A stretch of 64,000 nucleotides of DNA from CANMXU01 sp052030545 (GCF_052030545.1 NZ_JBPDIH010000006.1:284868-348867), one strand, 5' to 3'. Positions 29,064 through 38,371 are shown, numbered from the stretch's first letter. The notes: generated by a model from the sequence alone, not told the origin. Made by a program: numbers and translations.

Positions 29064-31073
29064 ATGGACAGCGTAGCGACACCCGAGCGTGAAGCTAGTA
29101 TAGACATTCCGGCAACCTATGATTTGGGCGATTGTATTTTCAATGCAGCTCATGGCGAGCTCAAATCTAAAATCAACGACAACCACCTGCACCTTGAAAA
29201 AAAGGTCGCGCAAGTACTTCATTGTTTAGTTAAAGCCCAAGGGGAAGTGGTTACCCGAGAAGCTATTTTTGATGAAGTTTGGCCAAATATCATCGTCTCT
29301 GACGATTCACTGAATCGCTGCATTTCTGTATTACGTAAAAAATTACGACAGTTTGAACATCAGGTATCAATTAAAACTCACCCGAAAGTTGGCTTTCATT
29401 TAGTTTATTGCAGCGATCATTCGTCTATTAACAATGAAGCGTTCAATCTAGCATCAACGCAAAACGCAGTATCTGAGGCTACAGTAAATACACCAATTAG
29501 CCCCGAAAGCACGCTTGCTATTACTGAAAGCAACAAGCCCGTTTACCTTCGCTTAAGTGTTATATCTTTACTGACGATCTTGGTTATATTCATCGTATTT
29601 ACTCTTTGGCAATTATCACGTGCCAATAGCCCTTCTAGCAACAAAGCAACGCCGTTATCAGCCCCAACATTAGATCACCATAGAGTGGTCATATTACCTT
29701 TTGAATTTAGCCAAAGCATTGCCAGTAAATACCCAACATTAGAAAGCAGTTTCCGACAATTAATTGCGAATCACCCAAGCCTTAGCACCATTTCAGTAAA
29801 CGAAGTCAAAAGCGTTAGCCACTTATTTTCCCGTGATATTGCTCGCACCTTCCAAGCACGGTTTATTATTCGCGCGAAAGGTTTTATTGAGCAGGAGCGT
29901 GATATTTTGCATTGGCAAGTAATTGATGGTCACAATGGCGATGTTTTATTCGATAGCCTGACAAATCTTGCGCTCACCAGCACTGAAATTACGATACGCA
30001 CGCTGGCAACTCAATTTGTTGAACAAACGCTGCCAGTAATGATAAATAATAACCCTGACGCTTATATGCAGGCAATTATCGAATCGGCGAGCTATTTTTT
30101 TATCAGCCAAAAAGGCACAAGTTACAATCGCCCGGCGATTAACATGTTAGCAAAAAGCATTACTGATATTGCGCCAAACTCAGTCGCTGGACTTAAAACA
30201 TTAGCAAAACTGTTAAGTGTTGAAGTGTGGTCAATGCAAAAACTCTCGCACCCATACAGTAACTTAGCAATGAACAGTTTAGCTAAAGCCATTGAACTAG
30301 CGCCACTTGATGCAGAGCTTTATCAATTATTGTCTCGCTTACAAATGGCGAAATATCAATGGCATGAAGCAAGAGCAACGTTAATGAAGGCTCAGCAAGT
30401 TTTTCAACAAAACCAAGCAGAACAAAGCGTTAATTTATTTGAATTGCAGCATCAGGCAGGCCAGCTGTCTTCAGAGCTGCTTTTTTATTATCAACAGCAA
30501 TATCAACAATCACCGCTAAATATTAATATCGGGTTATTTTTGGCCTGTTTATATATGCAAATGAATAAGCCTGAAGAAGCAATCGATATCACTAACAGTT
30601 TAGTATTGCAGGCAAATGATTGGGGGGAAACTGGCGCGTTACTTGGCCCAGCGTATATACGCATTGGCGATGAACAAAAAGGTCGCTCGTTATTCTTTTC
30701 AGGTTACCAAGCTTTAGGCGTGCCCGAAAGTTACATTGACTCATTATATCAAGGCATCAAATACCCCGACTACCAACAACAAGCGAGTCAATTTTTAACG
30801 CAAGCCGCCAATAATGGCATTTTTGAACGAACGGTTTTGCTTTATATGTATGCTGAGCTTGCTGATATAGAGAATTACTTCAAACTGGCTTTTGAGTTAG
30901 CCGAAAGCCAACAATATCGCATTTTGTCCGCACTAAGAGCACACAGTAAAGAAATTCGCCAACACCCAAAATTCATCACACTGGTTGAGAAAATTGGCTT
31001 AGCCGATTATTGGCAGCAATATGGCCTACCTAACTTTTGCCAGCAAGGTAAAACGCTAGACTGTGCTGGTTAA
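29064..31073 (+). CDS. Membrane-anchored wHTH regulator with TPR sensor (CadC/ToxR-like)
   Basis: 669 residues. An OmpR-type winged helix (about 20-122) has the ToxR/CadC hallmark V-W-P-N-I-I-V-S-D-D-S-L-N-R-C-I-S-V-L-R-K-K-L and H-P-K-V-G-F-H-L. A Ser/Thr-rich linker follows, then one transmembrane helix (163-184) and a periplasmic part with a TolB-like sensor region and then TPR-like helices (about 330-600). It is a one-component sensor that binds DNA from the inner membrane. There are no cleavage or phosphorylation motifs. The next gene is a small exported DUF3718 protein 281 bp downstream, a possible target by proximity only. Confidence 0.85.
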   Translation: MDSVATPEREASIDIPATYDLGDCIFNAAHGELKSKINDNHLHLEKKVAQVLHCLVKAQGEVVTREAIFDEVWPNIIVSDDSLNRCISVLRKKLRQFEHQVSIKTHPKVGFHLVYCSDHSSINNEAFNLASTQNAVSEATVNTPISPESTLAITESNKPVYLRLSVISLLTILVIFIVFTLWQLSRANSPSSNKATPLSAPTLDHHRVVILPFEFSQSIASKYPTLESSFRQLIANHPSLSTISVNEVKSVSHLFSRDIARTFQARFIIRAKGFIEQERDILHWQVIDGHNGDVLFDSLTNLALTSTEITIRTLATQFVEQTLPVMINNNPDAYMQAIIESASYFFISQKGTSYNRPAINMLAKSITDIAPNSVAGLKTLAKLLSVEVWSMQKLSHPYSNLAMNSLAKAIELAPLDAELYQLLSRLQMAKYQWHEARATLMKAQQVFQQNQAEQSVNLFELQHQAGQLSSELLFYYQQQYQQSPLNINIGLFLACLYMQMNKPEEAIDITNSLVLQANDWGETGALLGPAYIRIGDEQKGRSLFFSGYQALGVPESYIDSLYQGIKYPDYQQQASQFLTQAANNGIFERTVLLYMYAELADIENYFKLAFELAESQQYRILSALRAHSKEIRQHPKFITLVEKIGLADYWQQYGLPNFCQQGKTLDCAG

Positions 31074-31354
31074 TGTTCACCTAAGACAGTGAATTGGCTT
31101 ATATCTTTAGTTGCTTGGTCATTCGTTTTTCCTCACAAAAACATCAGCTTTTTATTATTCTTTGATATTTAAAGAAAATACCCACTCACTTATCGCCCAT
31201 TTTTTATCAATGTTTTGATATCGTTTTCATCCAGAAAAACTGACAAGCTAAATATATAGTCATTGCGTCATCAGCGGTTCTTATCCTCAATGTCTTGCTT
31301 AGGAATTTCACTGATTAGTTTTTAACTTGAAGTCGCACATTAAAGGACAGCATC

Positions 31355-31705
31355 ATGAAAAAATTAATCGTATTAACAGCCTCTTTATCTTTAGGTTTTG
31401 GTTCATCAGCATTAGCAGAAAGCAGCTATATGCCAGAGTACTTAGAAGAAGGTTTGGTCAAAATTTGCAAAACAGCAGCGCTAGATAAGCGCTTGCAAAT
31501 GTCAAAAGAAATAAGATCGTTACGTTTGAAAACACGGGTCGTGGCACTTAATGTGGTGTGCAATGGCCAAGATATTATTAGCTTTGCTGAGCAGTATGGC
31601 GCAGTGAAAACGACAGCCAAATTATCGAATAGCATAGGTAGTGTTCAAGTGACTGACTTAGCGAGTATTACTGGCTATAAATACGATGTTAATTTCGAGT
31701 TTTAA
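31355..31705 (+). CDS. Small exported DUF3718 protein
   Basis: 116 residues with ribosome site AAAGGA 9 bp upstream. The signal peptide (1-21) ends SSALAES. The mature domain is about 95 residues, with two Cys (in VKICKTA and NVVCNGQ) that could form a disulfide, matching my recollection of DUF3718, a family seen mainly in Shewanella, Colwellia and relatives. Function unknown. It stands alone, ending at a bidirectional terminator. The regulator upstream and this gene point the same way, but 281 bp separates them. Confidence 0.75.
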   Translation: MKKLIVLTASLSLGFGSSALAESSYMPEYLEEGLVKICKTAALDKRLQMSKEIRSLRLKTRVVALNVVCNGQDIISFAEQYGAVKTTAKLSNSIGSVQVTDLASITGYKYDVNFEF

Positions 31706-31729
31706 AAATAGGTAAATAGACCATTAAAA

Positions 31730-31775
31730 AAGCGAGCTATTGAAGATCACTTCATCAGCTCGCTTGTTATTTTTT
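31730..31775. terminator. Bidirectional terminator between DUF3718 gene and MFS gene
   Basis: A stem AAGCGAGCT / AGCTCGCTT with an inner TGAAG/CTTCA helix and a small internal loop. A-run on the left, T-rich on the right, so it can end both converging transcripts. Confidence 0.85.
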
Positions 31776-31787
31776 AGTAAATTTGAG

Positions 31788-33155
31788 TTAACTAGAGCTA
31801 AGTAACGCCTTTATTTCAGCCAAATCGACAAGCTTTTCATCCACTTTTAAATAGGCAACTGCTTCACTTTGTACCAATGTTGCTTCGATAACACCTGGCA
31901 TAGTACTTAGCTTTTGGGCAATAACATCAGCTTGTTCTTCGTCTGCAATGTTTGTAGCAAAACTAAAACTTTTTGACTTTTTAAGTGGTTGCATACCTAG
32001 CGTTACTATCAGCCAAGCTAAACTTAGTACCGCCATCACTAAAAATATCGCTTTTTCACCAAAGTTAGCCGCAATTGCACCACCAACTAAACCGCCAGCA
32101 AATGCACCTAAAAACTGACTACTGGAAAATATCCCCATCACACTGCCTTTCACGCCAGCAGGTGCAATACGAGATAAAATAGAAGGCATGGTCGCTTCTA
32201 AATAATTAAACGCAGTAAAGAACATTACCATTAAAATAACTAAGGCGACAAAGCTACTTGGCAACAACCACAACAACACTAGCGCAACGGTTAACAGCGC
32301 AACCGCGGCGGTAAACATTTGTGTTTCTTTTTCTTTTTTAATGCCAATGATCATAAATGGCACCATTAAAAAGAACGACCCCAATAAGGTGGGTAAATAG
32401 AGTTGCCAATGACTATCTAGCGCCAAACCACTTTCTACAAACTGTTTTGGCAAGGTTACAAAACAAGCGGTTAACGCCATATGTAAAATAAATACGCCCC
32501 AATTTAAGCGTGATAATTGCGGATGACGAATTAAGCCACTAAGTTGCTCAGGCAAGGCAACATTATCACCACGTGGTGCTTTATTTACTGAGTGTGGCAC
32601 CATAAATTGAATCAATAACATCGCAAACACGGTTAAAATAGCGATCACCCAAAACAAGCCACTTAAACCAAAGGCCTCAGCAACAATAGGACCTAACACC
32701 ATAGCAACAGTGAACGATAAGCCGATAAACATACCAATGGTTGCCATCACTTTCGGGCGTTGTTCTTCACGACTTAAATCAGCGGCCAATGCTAAAATAG
32801 CACTGGCAATTGCGCCCATGCCTTGTAAAGCGCGACCAAATACTACGCCATAAATGGTTTCCGACATGGCCGCAACAATACTACCTATTAGAAAGACCAC
32901 CAGTCCCGCTAAAATCACCGGTTTACGACCAAATTTATCCGATAAAATCCCCATAGGTATTTGCAATAATGCTTGGGTCAAACCATACGCACCAATGGCT
33001 AAACCTAACCAAATCGGGCTGTAACCAGTGAGCTCTTGTCCATAAATAGCGAACACTGGCAAAATCATAAACAAGCCGAGCATGCGTAAGCCAAAAACTG
33101 ACGCTAACGAAAAGGCCGCTTTTTTCTCAATTGAATTTAAACCCGTAGTACTCAT
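31788..33155 (-). CDS. YajR-type MFS transporter with C-terminal YAM domain
   Basis: 455 residues from ATG 33155; the longest frame to 33197 adds a non-hydrophobic 14-residue lead. Twelve transmembrane helices are present, with MFS motif A-like (D-K-F-G-R-K-P-V-I) in the loop after TM2. A soluble C-terminal domain (about 395-455, starting FSFATNIADEE) has a ferredoxin-like fold as in YajR. The substrate of this family is not established. It is divergent from uvrA with a 183-bp gap. In related bacteria this MFS gene commonly neighbours uvrA and ssb; here only uvrA is retained. Confidence 0.87.
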   Translation of the reverse strand: MSTTGLNSIEKKAAFSLASVFGLRMLGLFMILPVFAIYGQELTGYSPIWLGLAIGAYGLTQALLQIPMGILSDKFGRKPVILAGLVVFLIGSIVAAMSETIYGVVFGRALQGMGAIASAILALAADLSREEQRPKVMATIGMFIGLSFTVAMVLGPIVAEAFGLSGLFWVIAILTVFAMLLIQFMVPHSVNKAPRGDNVALPEQLSGLIRHPQLSRLNWGVFILHMALTACFVTLPKQFVESGLALDSHWQLYLPTLLGSFFLMVPFMIIGIKKEKETQMFTAAVALLTVALVLLWLLPSSFVALVILMVMFFTAFNYLEATMPSILSRIAPAGVKGSVMGIFSSSQFLGAFAGGLVGGAIAANFGEKAIFLVMAVLSLAWLIVTLGMQPLKKSKSFSFATNIADEEQADVIAQKLSTMPGVIEATLVQSEAVAYLKVDEKLVDLAEIKALLSSS

Positions 33156-33338
33156 AAATGTTGTTATAAACCTGAAATGAAGATAATTAATGGCCAATTA
33201 CGCAGTTTGGCTCGAATAAAAAACGCGTTATCTTACCATGCTCTTTGATGCAATAAAAATAGTGTTTCAGGGTGAAATCTGGCTCAATTTTGTGCGATAA
33301 TGGTCGATTCCTTGATTATGTATAGTCGTAAAACTTTT

Positions 33339-36164
33339 ATGAGAAATATTGAAGTTCGGGGTGCACGAACCCACAACCTGAAAAACATCAGCTTAGATAT
33401 ACCGCGCGATAAGCTTATTGTAATTACAGGGCTTTCTGGTTCAGGTAAATCATCATTAGCATTTGATACGCTTTATGCCGAAGGACAACGTCGTTACGTT
33501 GAGTCACTTTCTGCCTACGCTCGCCAATTTTTATCATTAATGGAAAAACCCGACGTTGACCATATTGAAGGTTTGTCGCCAGCAATTTCGATTGAGCAAA
33601 AATCAACATCTCATAATCCGCGCTCAACCGTTGGTACCATTACCGAAATTTACGATTATTTAAGACTGTTATACGCACGTGTTGGCGAACCGCGCTGTCC
33701 GACGCATCATCAGCCATTAGCAGCACAAACCATTTCACAAATGGTCGATAAAGTACTCGCACTTGAAGAAGGCACCAAAGTGATGGTGTTAGCACCAGTG
33801 CTGCAAGACAGAAAAGGTGAACATGTTAAGTTATTAGACAACTTAGCCGCACAAGGTTTTATTCGCGCCAGAATTGACGGTGAAGTATGCGACCTTTCCG
33901 ATCCACCCACCTTAGAATTACATAAAAAACACACCATTGAAGTGGTGGTTGACCGTTTGAAAGTACGTGAAGATATTCAGCTGCGTTTAACTGAATCGTT
34001 CGAAACGACCTTAGGTTTAACCGCAGGCACCGCAAAAGTTGCTTTTATGGACGAACCTGATCGCGAGGAGTTACTCTTTTCTGCCAACTTTGCTTGTCCA
34101 CATTGTGGTTATAGCATGCAAGAATTAGAGCCGCGCTTATTTTCATTTAATAACCCAGCCGGTGCTTGTCAAACCTGTGATGGTTTAGGTAATCAACAAT
34201 TTTTTGACCCAACTCGGGTGATCTCTAACCCAGAATTAAGTTTATCGGGTGGCGCAATTCGCGGCTGGGACAAACGTAATTTTTATTATTTTCAAATGCT
34301 ACAAGCGTTAGCTGATCACTACGGTTTTGCTTTAGACGTGCCTTATGAGTCTCTACCTCAAGACATGCAAAAGCTGGTGTTATACGGCAGCGGCAAACAA
34401 GAAATTGAATTTAAATACATGAACGATCGCGGCGATGTTGTCATTCGCAAGCACCCGTTTGAAGGTATTATCAATAACATGAACCGCCGCTATAAAGAAA
34501 CAGAGTCAAACGCGGTACGTGAAGAGCTCAGTAAATACCTGAACAGCCAGCATTGTCCTGACTGCAACGGCTCACGTTTACGTCTTGAAGCGCGTAATGT
34601 TTTTATTGATGATACGCCGCTACCAACGGTTGCCGAATTTGCCATTGCTGATGCACTCGCCTTTTTCCAAGGATTAGACTTACAGGGCCAGAAAGGGCAA
34701 ATTGCCGAAAAAATTCTAAAAGAAATTAATGACCGTTTAGGCTTTTTGGTCAACGTTGGTTTAAATTATTTAAACCTCTCGCGCAGCGCCGATACTTTAT
34801 CGGGCGGTGAAGCTCAGCGTATTCGATTAGCCAGCCAAATTGGTGCAGGTTTAGTTGGCGTTATGTACGTACTTGATGAACCGTCTATTGGTTTACATCA
34901 ACGCGATAACGAACGCTTATTAAAAACCCTGATCCACCTACGCGATTTAGGCAATACCGTGATCGTAGTGGAACATGATGAAGACGCGATTCGCGCCGCC
35001 GATTATGTCATTGATATTGGCCCAGGCGCAGGTGTGCATGGCGGTCAAATTATCGCAGAAGGCACAGTTGATGACATTCTTGCCAGCAACGACTCATTAA
35101 CGGGTAAGTATTTATCAGGCGCAGAAGCCATTGAGCTGCCTAAAACCCGTACCCCGTTTGATAAAGACAATGTCGTTGAACTAAAAGGCGCCAGTGGTAA
35201 TAACCTTAAAGATGTTGATTTGGTGATTCCAAACGGTTTAATGACCTGTATTACTGGCGTATCAGGCTCGGGGAAATCAACTTTAATTAACGATACGCTT
35301 TATAAGCTTGCTCATACCGAATTAAACGGTGCAACCACGCAAGAGCCAGCACCGTATAAATCAATTACCGGTTTAGAATTACTTGATAAAGTGATTGATA
35401 TTGACCAAAGCCCAATTGGTCGTACGCCACGTTCAAACCCAGCTACCTATACCGGTATTTTCACTGCAGTGCGTGAAATTTTTGCCGGAACCCAAGAAGC
35501 ACGTTCACGGGGTTATAAGCCGGGTCGTTTTAGCTTTAACGTTAAAGGCGGTCGCTGTGAAGCTTGTCAGGGCGATGGCGTGATCAAAGTCGAAATGCAC
35601 TTTTTACCTGATGTATACGTGCCGTGTGATGTGTGTCAAAGCAAACGTTATAACCGCGAAACCTTAGAAGTAAAATACAAAGGCAAGAGCATTCATGAAG
35701 TGCTTGATATGACCATAGAAGACGCCTTTGAGTTCTTCTCAGCCATTCCTGCGGTTAAACGTAAATTGCAAACCTTGATGGATGTCGGGTTAAGCTATAT
35801 CAAGCTTGGCCAGTCGGCAACCACCCTCTCGGGCGGTGAAGCGCAGCGCGTCAAGTTATCAAAAGAGTTGTCGAAACGCGATACCGGTAAAACCTTATAC
35901 ATACTGGATGAACCAACCACAGGTTTGCATTTTCACGACATTAAACAATTACTGCAAGTAATTCACCGCTTGCGTGATCACGGCAATACTATCGTGGTGA
36001 TTGAGCACAACTTAGATGTCGTAAAAACCGCTGACTGGATTGTAGACCTTGGTCCTGAAGGTGGCTCAGGTGGTGGTGAAATTTTAGTGACCGGCACACC
36101 AGAACAAGTAGCTGAGCATAAAAATTCTCACACCGCACACTTTTTAAAACCACTGTTGAGTTAA
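33339..36164 (+). CDS. uvrA: UvrA, excinuclease ABC subunit A
   Basis: 941 residues from ATG 33339 (MRNIEVRGARTHNLKNI), equal to E. coli UvrA (940); the longer frame from 33300 overlaps the promoter. It has two ABC ATPase modules: Walker A GLSGSGKSSLAF and GVSGSGKSTLIN, and signature motifs LSGGEAQRIRLA and LSGGEAQRVKLS. Zinc-binding C-x2-C pairs are present (ACPHCGY, CQTCDG, CEACQG, CDVCQS). It recognises bulky DNA lesions and loads UvrB. An extended -10 (TGCGATAAT, 33293-33301) lies upstream. I see no LexA-type CTG-N10-CAG box in the intergenic region. Confidence 0.97.
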   Translation: MRNIEVRGARTHNLKNISLDIPRDKLIVITGLSGSGKSSLAFDTLYAEGQRRYVESLSAYARQFLSLMEKPDVDHIEGLSPAISIEQKSTSHNPRSTVGTITEIYDYLRLLYARVGEPRCPTHHQPLAAQTISQMVDKVLALEEGTKVMVLAPVLQDRKGEHVKLLDNLAAQGFIRARIDGEVCDLSDPPTLELHKKHTIEVVVDRLKVREDIQLRLTESFETTLGLTAGTAKVAFMDEPDREELLFSANFACPHCGYSMQELEPRLFSFNNPAGACQTCDGLGNQQFFDPTRVISNPELSLSGGAIRGWDKRNFYYFQMLQALADHYGFALDVPYESLPQDMQKLVLYGSGKQEIEFKYMNDRGDVVIRKHPFEGIINNMNRRYKETESNAVREELSKYLNSQHCPDCNGSRLRLEARNVFIDDTPLPTVAEFAIADALAFFQGLDLQGQKGQIAEKILKEINDRLGFLVNVGLNYLNLSRSADTLSGGEAQRIRLASQIGAGLVGVMYVLDEPSIGLHQRDNERLLKTLIHLRDLGNTVIVVEHDEDAIRAADYVIDIGPGAGVHGGQIIAEGTVDDILASNDSLTGKYLSGAEAIELPKTRTPFDKDNVVELKGASGNNLKDVDLVIPNGLMTCITGVSGSGKSTLINDTLYKLAHTELNGATTQEPAPYKSITGLELLDKVIDIDQSPIGRTPRSNPATYTGIFTAVREIFAGTQEARSRGYKPGRFSFNVKGGRCEACQGDGVIKVEMHFLPDVYVPCDVCQSKRYNRETLEVKYKGKSIHEVLDMTIEDAFEFFSAIPAVKRKLQTLMDVGLSYIKLGQSATTLSGGEAQRVKLSKELSKRDTGKTLYILDEPTTGLHFHDIKQLLQVIHRLRDHGNTIVVIEHNLDVVKTADWIVDLGPEGGSGGGEILVTGTPEQVAEHKNSHTAHFLKPLLS

Positions 36165-36177
36165 AAGCAGGAAGCTT

Positions 36178-36238
36178 AAAGCTGCAAGTTGAAAGTGGAA
36201 AGTGGAAAGTGGAAAGTGGAAAGTTAAAAGCTGCAAGT
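36178..36238. repeat. Heptanucleotide tandem repeat (GAAAGTG)x4 with flanking direct repeats
   Basis: Four exact GAAAGTG units plus a variant GAAAGTT (36191-36225) are framed by a 12-bp direct repeat AAAGCTGCAAGT (36178-36189 and 36227-36238). It lies directly after the uvrA stop codon. No hairpin terminator is visible behind uvrA. Confidence 0.93.
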
Positions 36239-36275
36239 GGTAAATTAAAAGTTAAAAGCGTATAGGAGATAATCA

Positions 36276-36812
36276 ATGGAAGTTAACGACAGTCAACGGC
36301 TTACTTTTGAATTAGTGACCGAGAAAGATACGCTTTTACTTCATCAACTCGATCAAGATCCAGAAGTGATGCGCTACCTTAATGGTGGTAAGCCAAGCAG
36401 CATGGCAACCATAGTGGATGCGTTTATGCCACGGGTTGCCGCCTATACCAAGCCCAGTAAAGGTTGGGGGTTATGGAAAGTCACCATCAAAGCGAGCAAT
36501 AGCTTTATCGGCTGGATTTTAGTTCGGCCAATGGAGTTTTTCTCTGATCATCCTGAATTTGATAATTTAGAACTTGGTTGGCGCTTTATGCAAAGCTCAT
36601 GGGGCAAAGGTTATGCCAGTGAAGCCGCCATTGCCGTGCGTGATGCATTAATAAAACACGGTAATATTTCTGCTCTTTCTGCAACCGCCATAGATGAGAA
36701 TACCGGCTCAATTGCCATCATGAAAAAACTCGGTATGACCTATCTTAAAACCTTCCCTTTTCAAGCACCTCATGGCGAAGTAACCGCAGTTTATTATCAA
36801 TTGCGCCTGTAA
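36276..36812 (+). CDS. GNAT acetyltransferase, RimJ/RimL type
   Basis: 178 residues, ribosome site AGGAG 7 bp upstream. Standard GNAT fold: beta strands with a central G-W-I-L-V-R-P-M segment, then the acetyl-CoA pyrophosphate loop W-G-K-G-Y-A-S-E-A-A and a C-terminal N-x-G-S-I-A-I-M-K-K-L-G-M motif. These match the RimJ/RimL (Acetyltransf_3) group, which acetylates protein N-termini or small molecules. The substrate is not inferable. Confidence 0.88.
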   Translation: MEVNDSQRLTFELVTEKDTLLLHQLDQDPEVMRYLNGGKPSSMATIVDAFMPRVAAYTKPSKGWGLWKVTIKASNSFIGWILVRPMEFFSDHPEFDNLELGWRFMQSSWGKGYASEAAIAVRDALIKHGNISALSATAIDENTGSIAIMKKLGMTYLKTFPFQAPHGEVTAVYYQLRL

Positions 36813-36948
36813 TAAATTAAGCAAGTGCAGTCATCAACGTTAGCGATAGCGCAAAAGACAAATACAGCGCCATAAAAAATTCAAATAAAGAAATAAACGA
36901 TAAAAATAAAACTAAAGCCAAAACCAAACCAAACGTTAGGGATAAACC

Positions 36949-38184
36949 ATGGAGCACACTTTTTTGAGTCATGCCATTTTAAACACAACAACTTTACATA
37001 AAGCCCTGCTAAACAAAGTCATTAACGCTTTTTACCCGTTAACTATTGCAGCAATACTGCTGACACTACCCGCATGTAGTTCAATTGAAGAACAAACGCA
37101 GAATCATGTTCTGAGCAATCAGCCACGCCAGCAGCAAAACCTGCTCATTGGTGCTTTTAACAATGCAGGCGAAGCTGGGCTTTTTCAACTGACCTTTTCC
37201 CCTAAACAAGCGACACTGACCAAAGCAAGTCAAGCAATTGAAGCGCCTAATCCGGTCTACCTTGCTACCCAAAATAAGCATCAAGATTTTTTTACTGTAG
37301 TAGGTAAAAAATCAGGTGGCCTAGCGCATTATCAATTTAACCCTAACAAGCAAAGCTTTGAACTTAAAAGTCAATTAACCAATATTAATCAAGGGGCTTG
37401 TCATATCGCCATGCACCCAAACATTAACCAAGTTGCGGTGGCAGATTATGCCACTGGCGAAGTTTCGCTATTTGCCGTGAATGAACAGGGCAATAAAAAA
37501 CAATTGAGCTTGCTAGATAAATACACAAATCAAGGAAAAAGCATTACCAAAAGGCAGCAAGGTCCACATTCACACTATGTGCAGTGGGATCGCACCGGCA
37601 AATTTTTATATGCCGTCGACTTAGGCACAGATGAAGTTTTATTGTTTAACAACAGTGCTGAAAATCATTTAGCTGATAAAAAAGTTGCTGCTAAGTTAAG
37701 CGCTGGTGATGGACCACGGCATATGGTTTTCCACCCAAATATGCCAGTAGTTTATGTGATTAATGAATTATCAAATGTGGTCGCGGTTTACCAACAAAAT
37801 GAACAAACAGGCTTGCTAAGCTTAATGCAACGAGTGAGTGCGTTAACACTTCAGGTGAAAGAAGAACAAGCAACAGCAAATTTTGCTTCAGCAATTAAAA
37901 TATCTAACGACGCACGTTTTATTTATGCAGCTATTCGCGGTATTAATAAAATAGCAGTATTTGGCGTCGCTAAAAATGGTGAGCTTGAACTGATTCAGCT
38001 GCAAAGCACATTAGGCAATTGGCCGCGAGATATCACCTTATCAGCTGAGCAAAATTATTTATTCATTGCCAATAAGCGCTCTAATGAGATCACCGTACTA
38101 AAACGCGATCAACAAAACGGCTTATTATCACCAACAACCATTAAAGCCAGCATCCCGCAACCGGCTTATATCGGACTATATTAA
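36949..38184 (+). CDS. Lactonase-like beta-propeller lipoprotein
   Basis: 411 residues. A basic N-region of about 30 residues (MEHTFLSHAILNTTTLHK), longer than usual, precedes a hydrophobic stretch and a lipobox L-P-A-C (Cys43), so it is probably a lipoprotein. The rest is a seven-bladed propeller of the 6-phosphogluconolactonase/YkgB family, with recurring H-P-N and A-D-x-x-T-x-E-V-x-L-F motifs (for example GPHSHYVQWDRTGKFLYAVDLG and GDGPRHMVFHPNM). The family hydrolyses lactones or binds ligands; an extracytoplasmic location suggests sugar-lactone or signal-lactone turnover. Only ATG 36949 gives the signal in frame. Directly downstream is the non-coding array. Confidence 0.84.
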   Translation: MEHTFLSHAILNTTTLHKALLNKVINAFYPLTIAAILLTLPACSSIEEQTQNHVLSNQPRQQQNLLIGAFNNAGEAGLFQLTFSPKQATLTKASQAIEAPNPVYLATQNKHQDFFTVVGKKSGGLAHYQFNPNKQSFELKSQLTNINQGACHIAMHPNINQVAVADYATGEVSLFAVNEQGNKKQLSLLDKYTNQGKSITKRQQGPHSHYVQWDRTGKFLYAVDLGTDEVLLFNNSAENHLADKKVAAKLSAGDGPRHMVFHPNMPVVYVINELSNVVAVYQQNEQTGLLSLMQRVSALTLQVKEEQATANFASAIKISNDARFIYAAIRGINKIAVFGVAKNGELELIQLQSTLGNWPRDITLSAEQNYLFIANKRSNEITVLKRDQQNGLLSPTTIKASIPQPAYIGLY

Positions 38185-38217
38185 CTTACAACTAAAACAA
38201 TAGGTTAGCGCAAGAAT

Positions 38218-38242
38218 GATGAGTGAATTAAATTCACTCATC
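38218..38242. promoter_or_regulatory. Palindrome upstream of first array unit
   Basis: A 25-bp perfect palindrome with a single central A: arms GATGAGTGAATT and AATTCACTCATC. The inner 13 bp TGAATTAAATTCA recur at the same place in units 2 (38567-38579) and 3 (38896-38908), 23 or 24 bp upstream of each -35. In unit 1 it could also form a hairpin ending the lactonase transcript. It looks like an operator; it is one base shorter than an ArgR-type box and I cannot name the protein. Confidence 0.55.
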
Positions 38243-38259
38243 GATGCAATTCTTCTCGT

Positions 38260-38288
38260 TTGTCAGCCCAAGTGAGCCGTTTTATTAT
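38260..38288 (+). promoter_or_regulatory. Sigma70 promoter of small RNA copy 1
   Basis: TTGTCA (38260-38265), exactly 17 bp, TATTAT (38283-38288). Predicted start is A38295, seven bases after the -10. Confidence 0.8.
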
Positions 38289-38294
38289 GTACCT

Positions 38295-38371
38295 ACACTT
38301 CATATCGTCCCCCGATCGAGTGCATTAATAACTGTTTTTTGGTTTAGGCATCTTAGGATGCCTTTTTTTTT
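38295..38371 (+). ncRNA. Putative small RNA, copy 1
   Basis: About 76 nt from predicted start A38295 to the terminator T-run. 5' hairpin: outer CACT/AGTG (38296-38299, 38319-38322), inner ATCG/CGAT (38304-38307, 38313-38316), with loop UCCCC. It is followed by an A/U-rich stretch including TTTTTTGGTTT, then terminator AGGCATC-TTAG-GATGCCT and nine T. This is the anatomy of an Hfq-type sRNA. Not assigned to any family I know. The sequence is identical in all three copies. Confidence 0.75.

Noticed and set aside
36191..36225. Heptamer repeat as part of a minus-strand protein (36276 to 35989)
   Set aside because: The frame is a shadow opposite the uvrA 3' end; its repetitive residues derive from the DNA repeat, with no start signal or homology.
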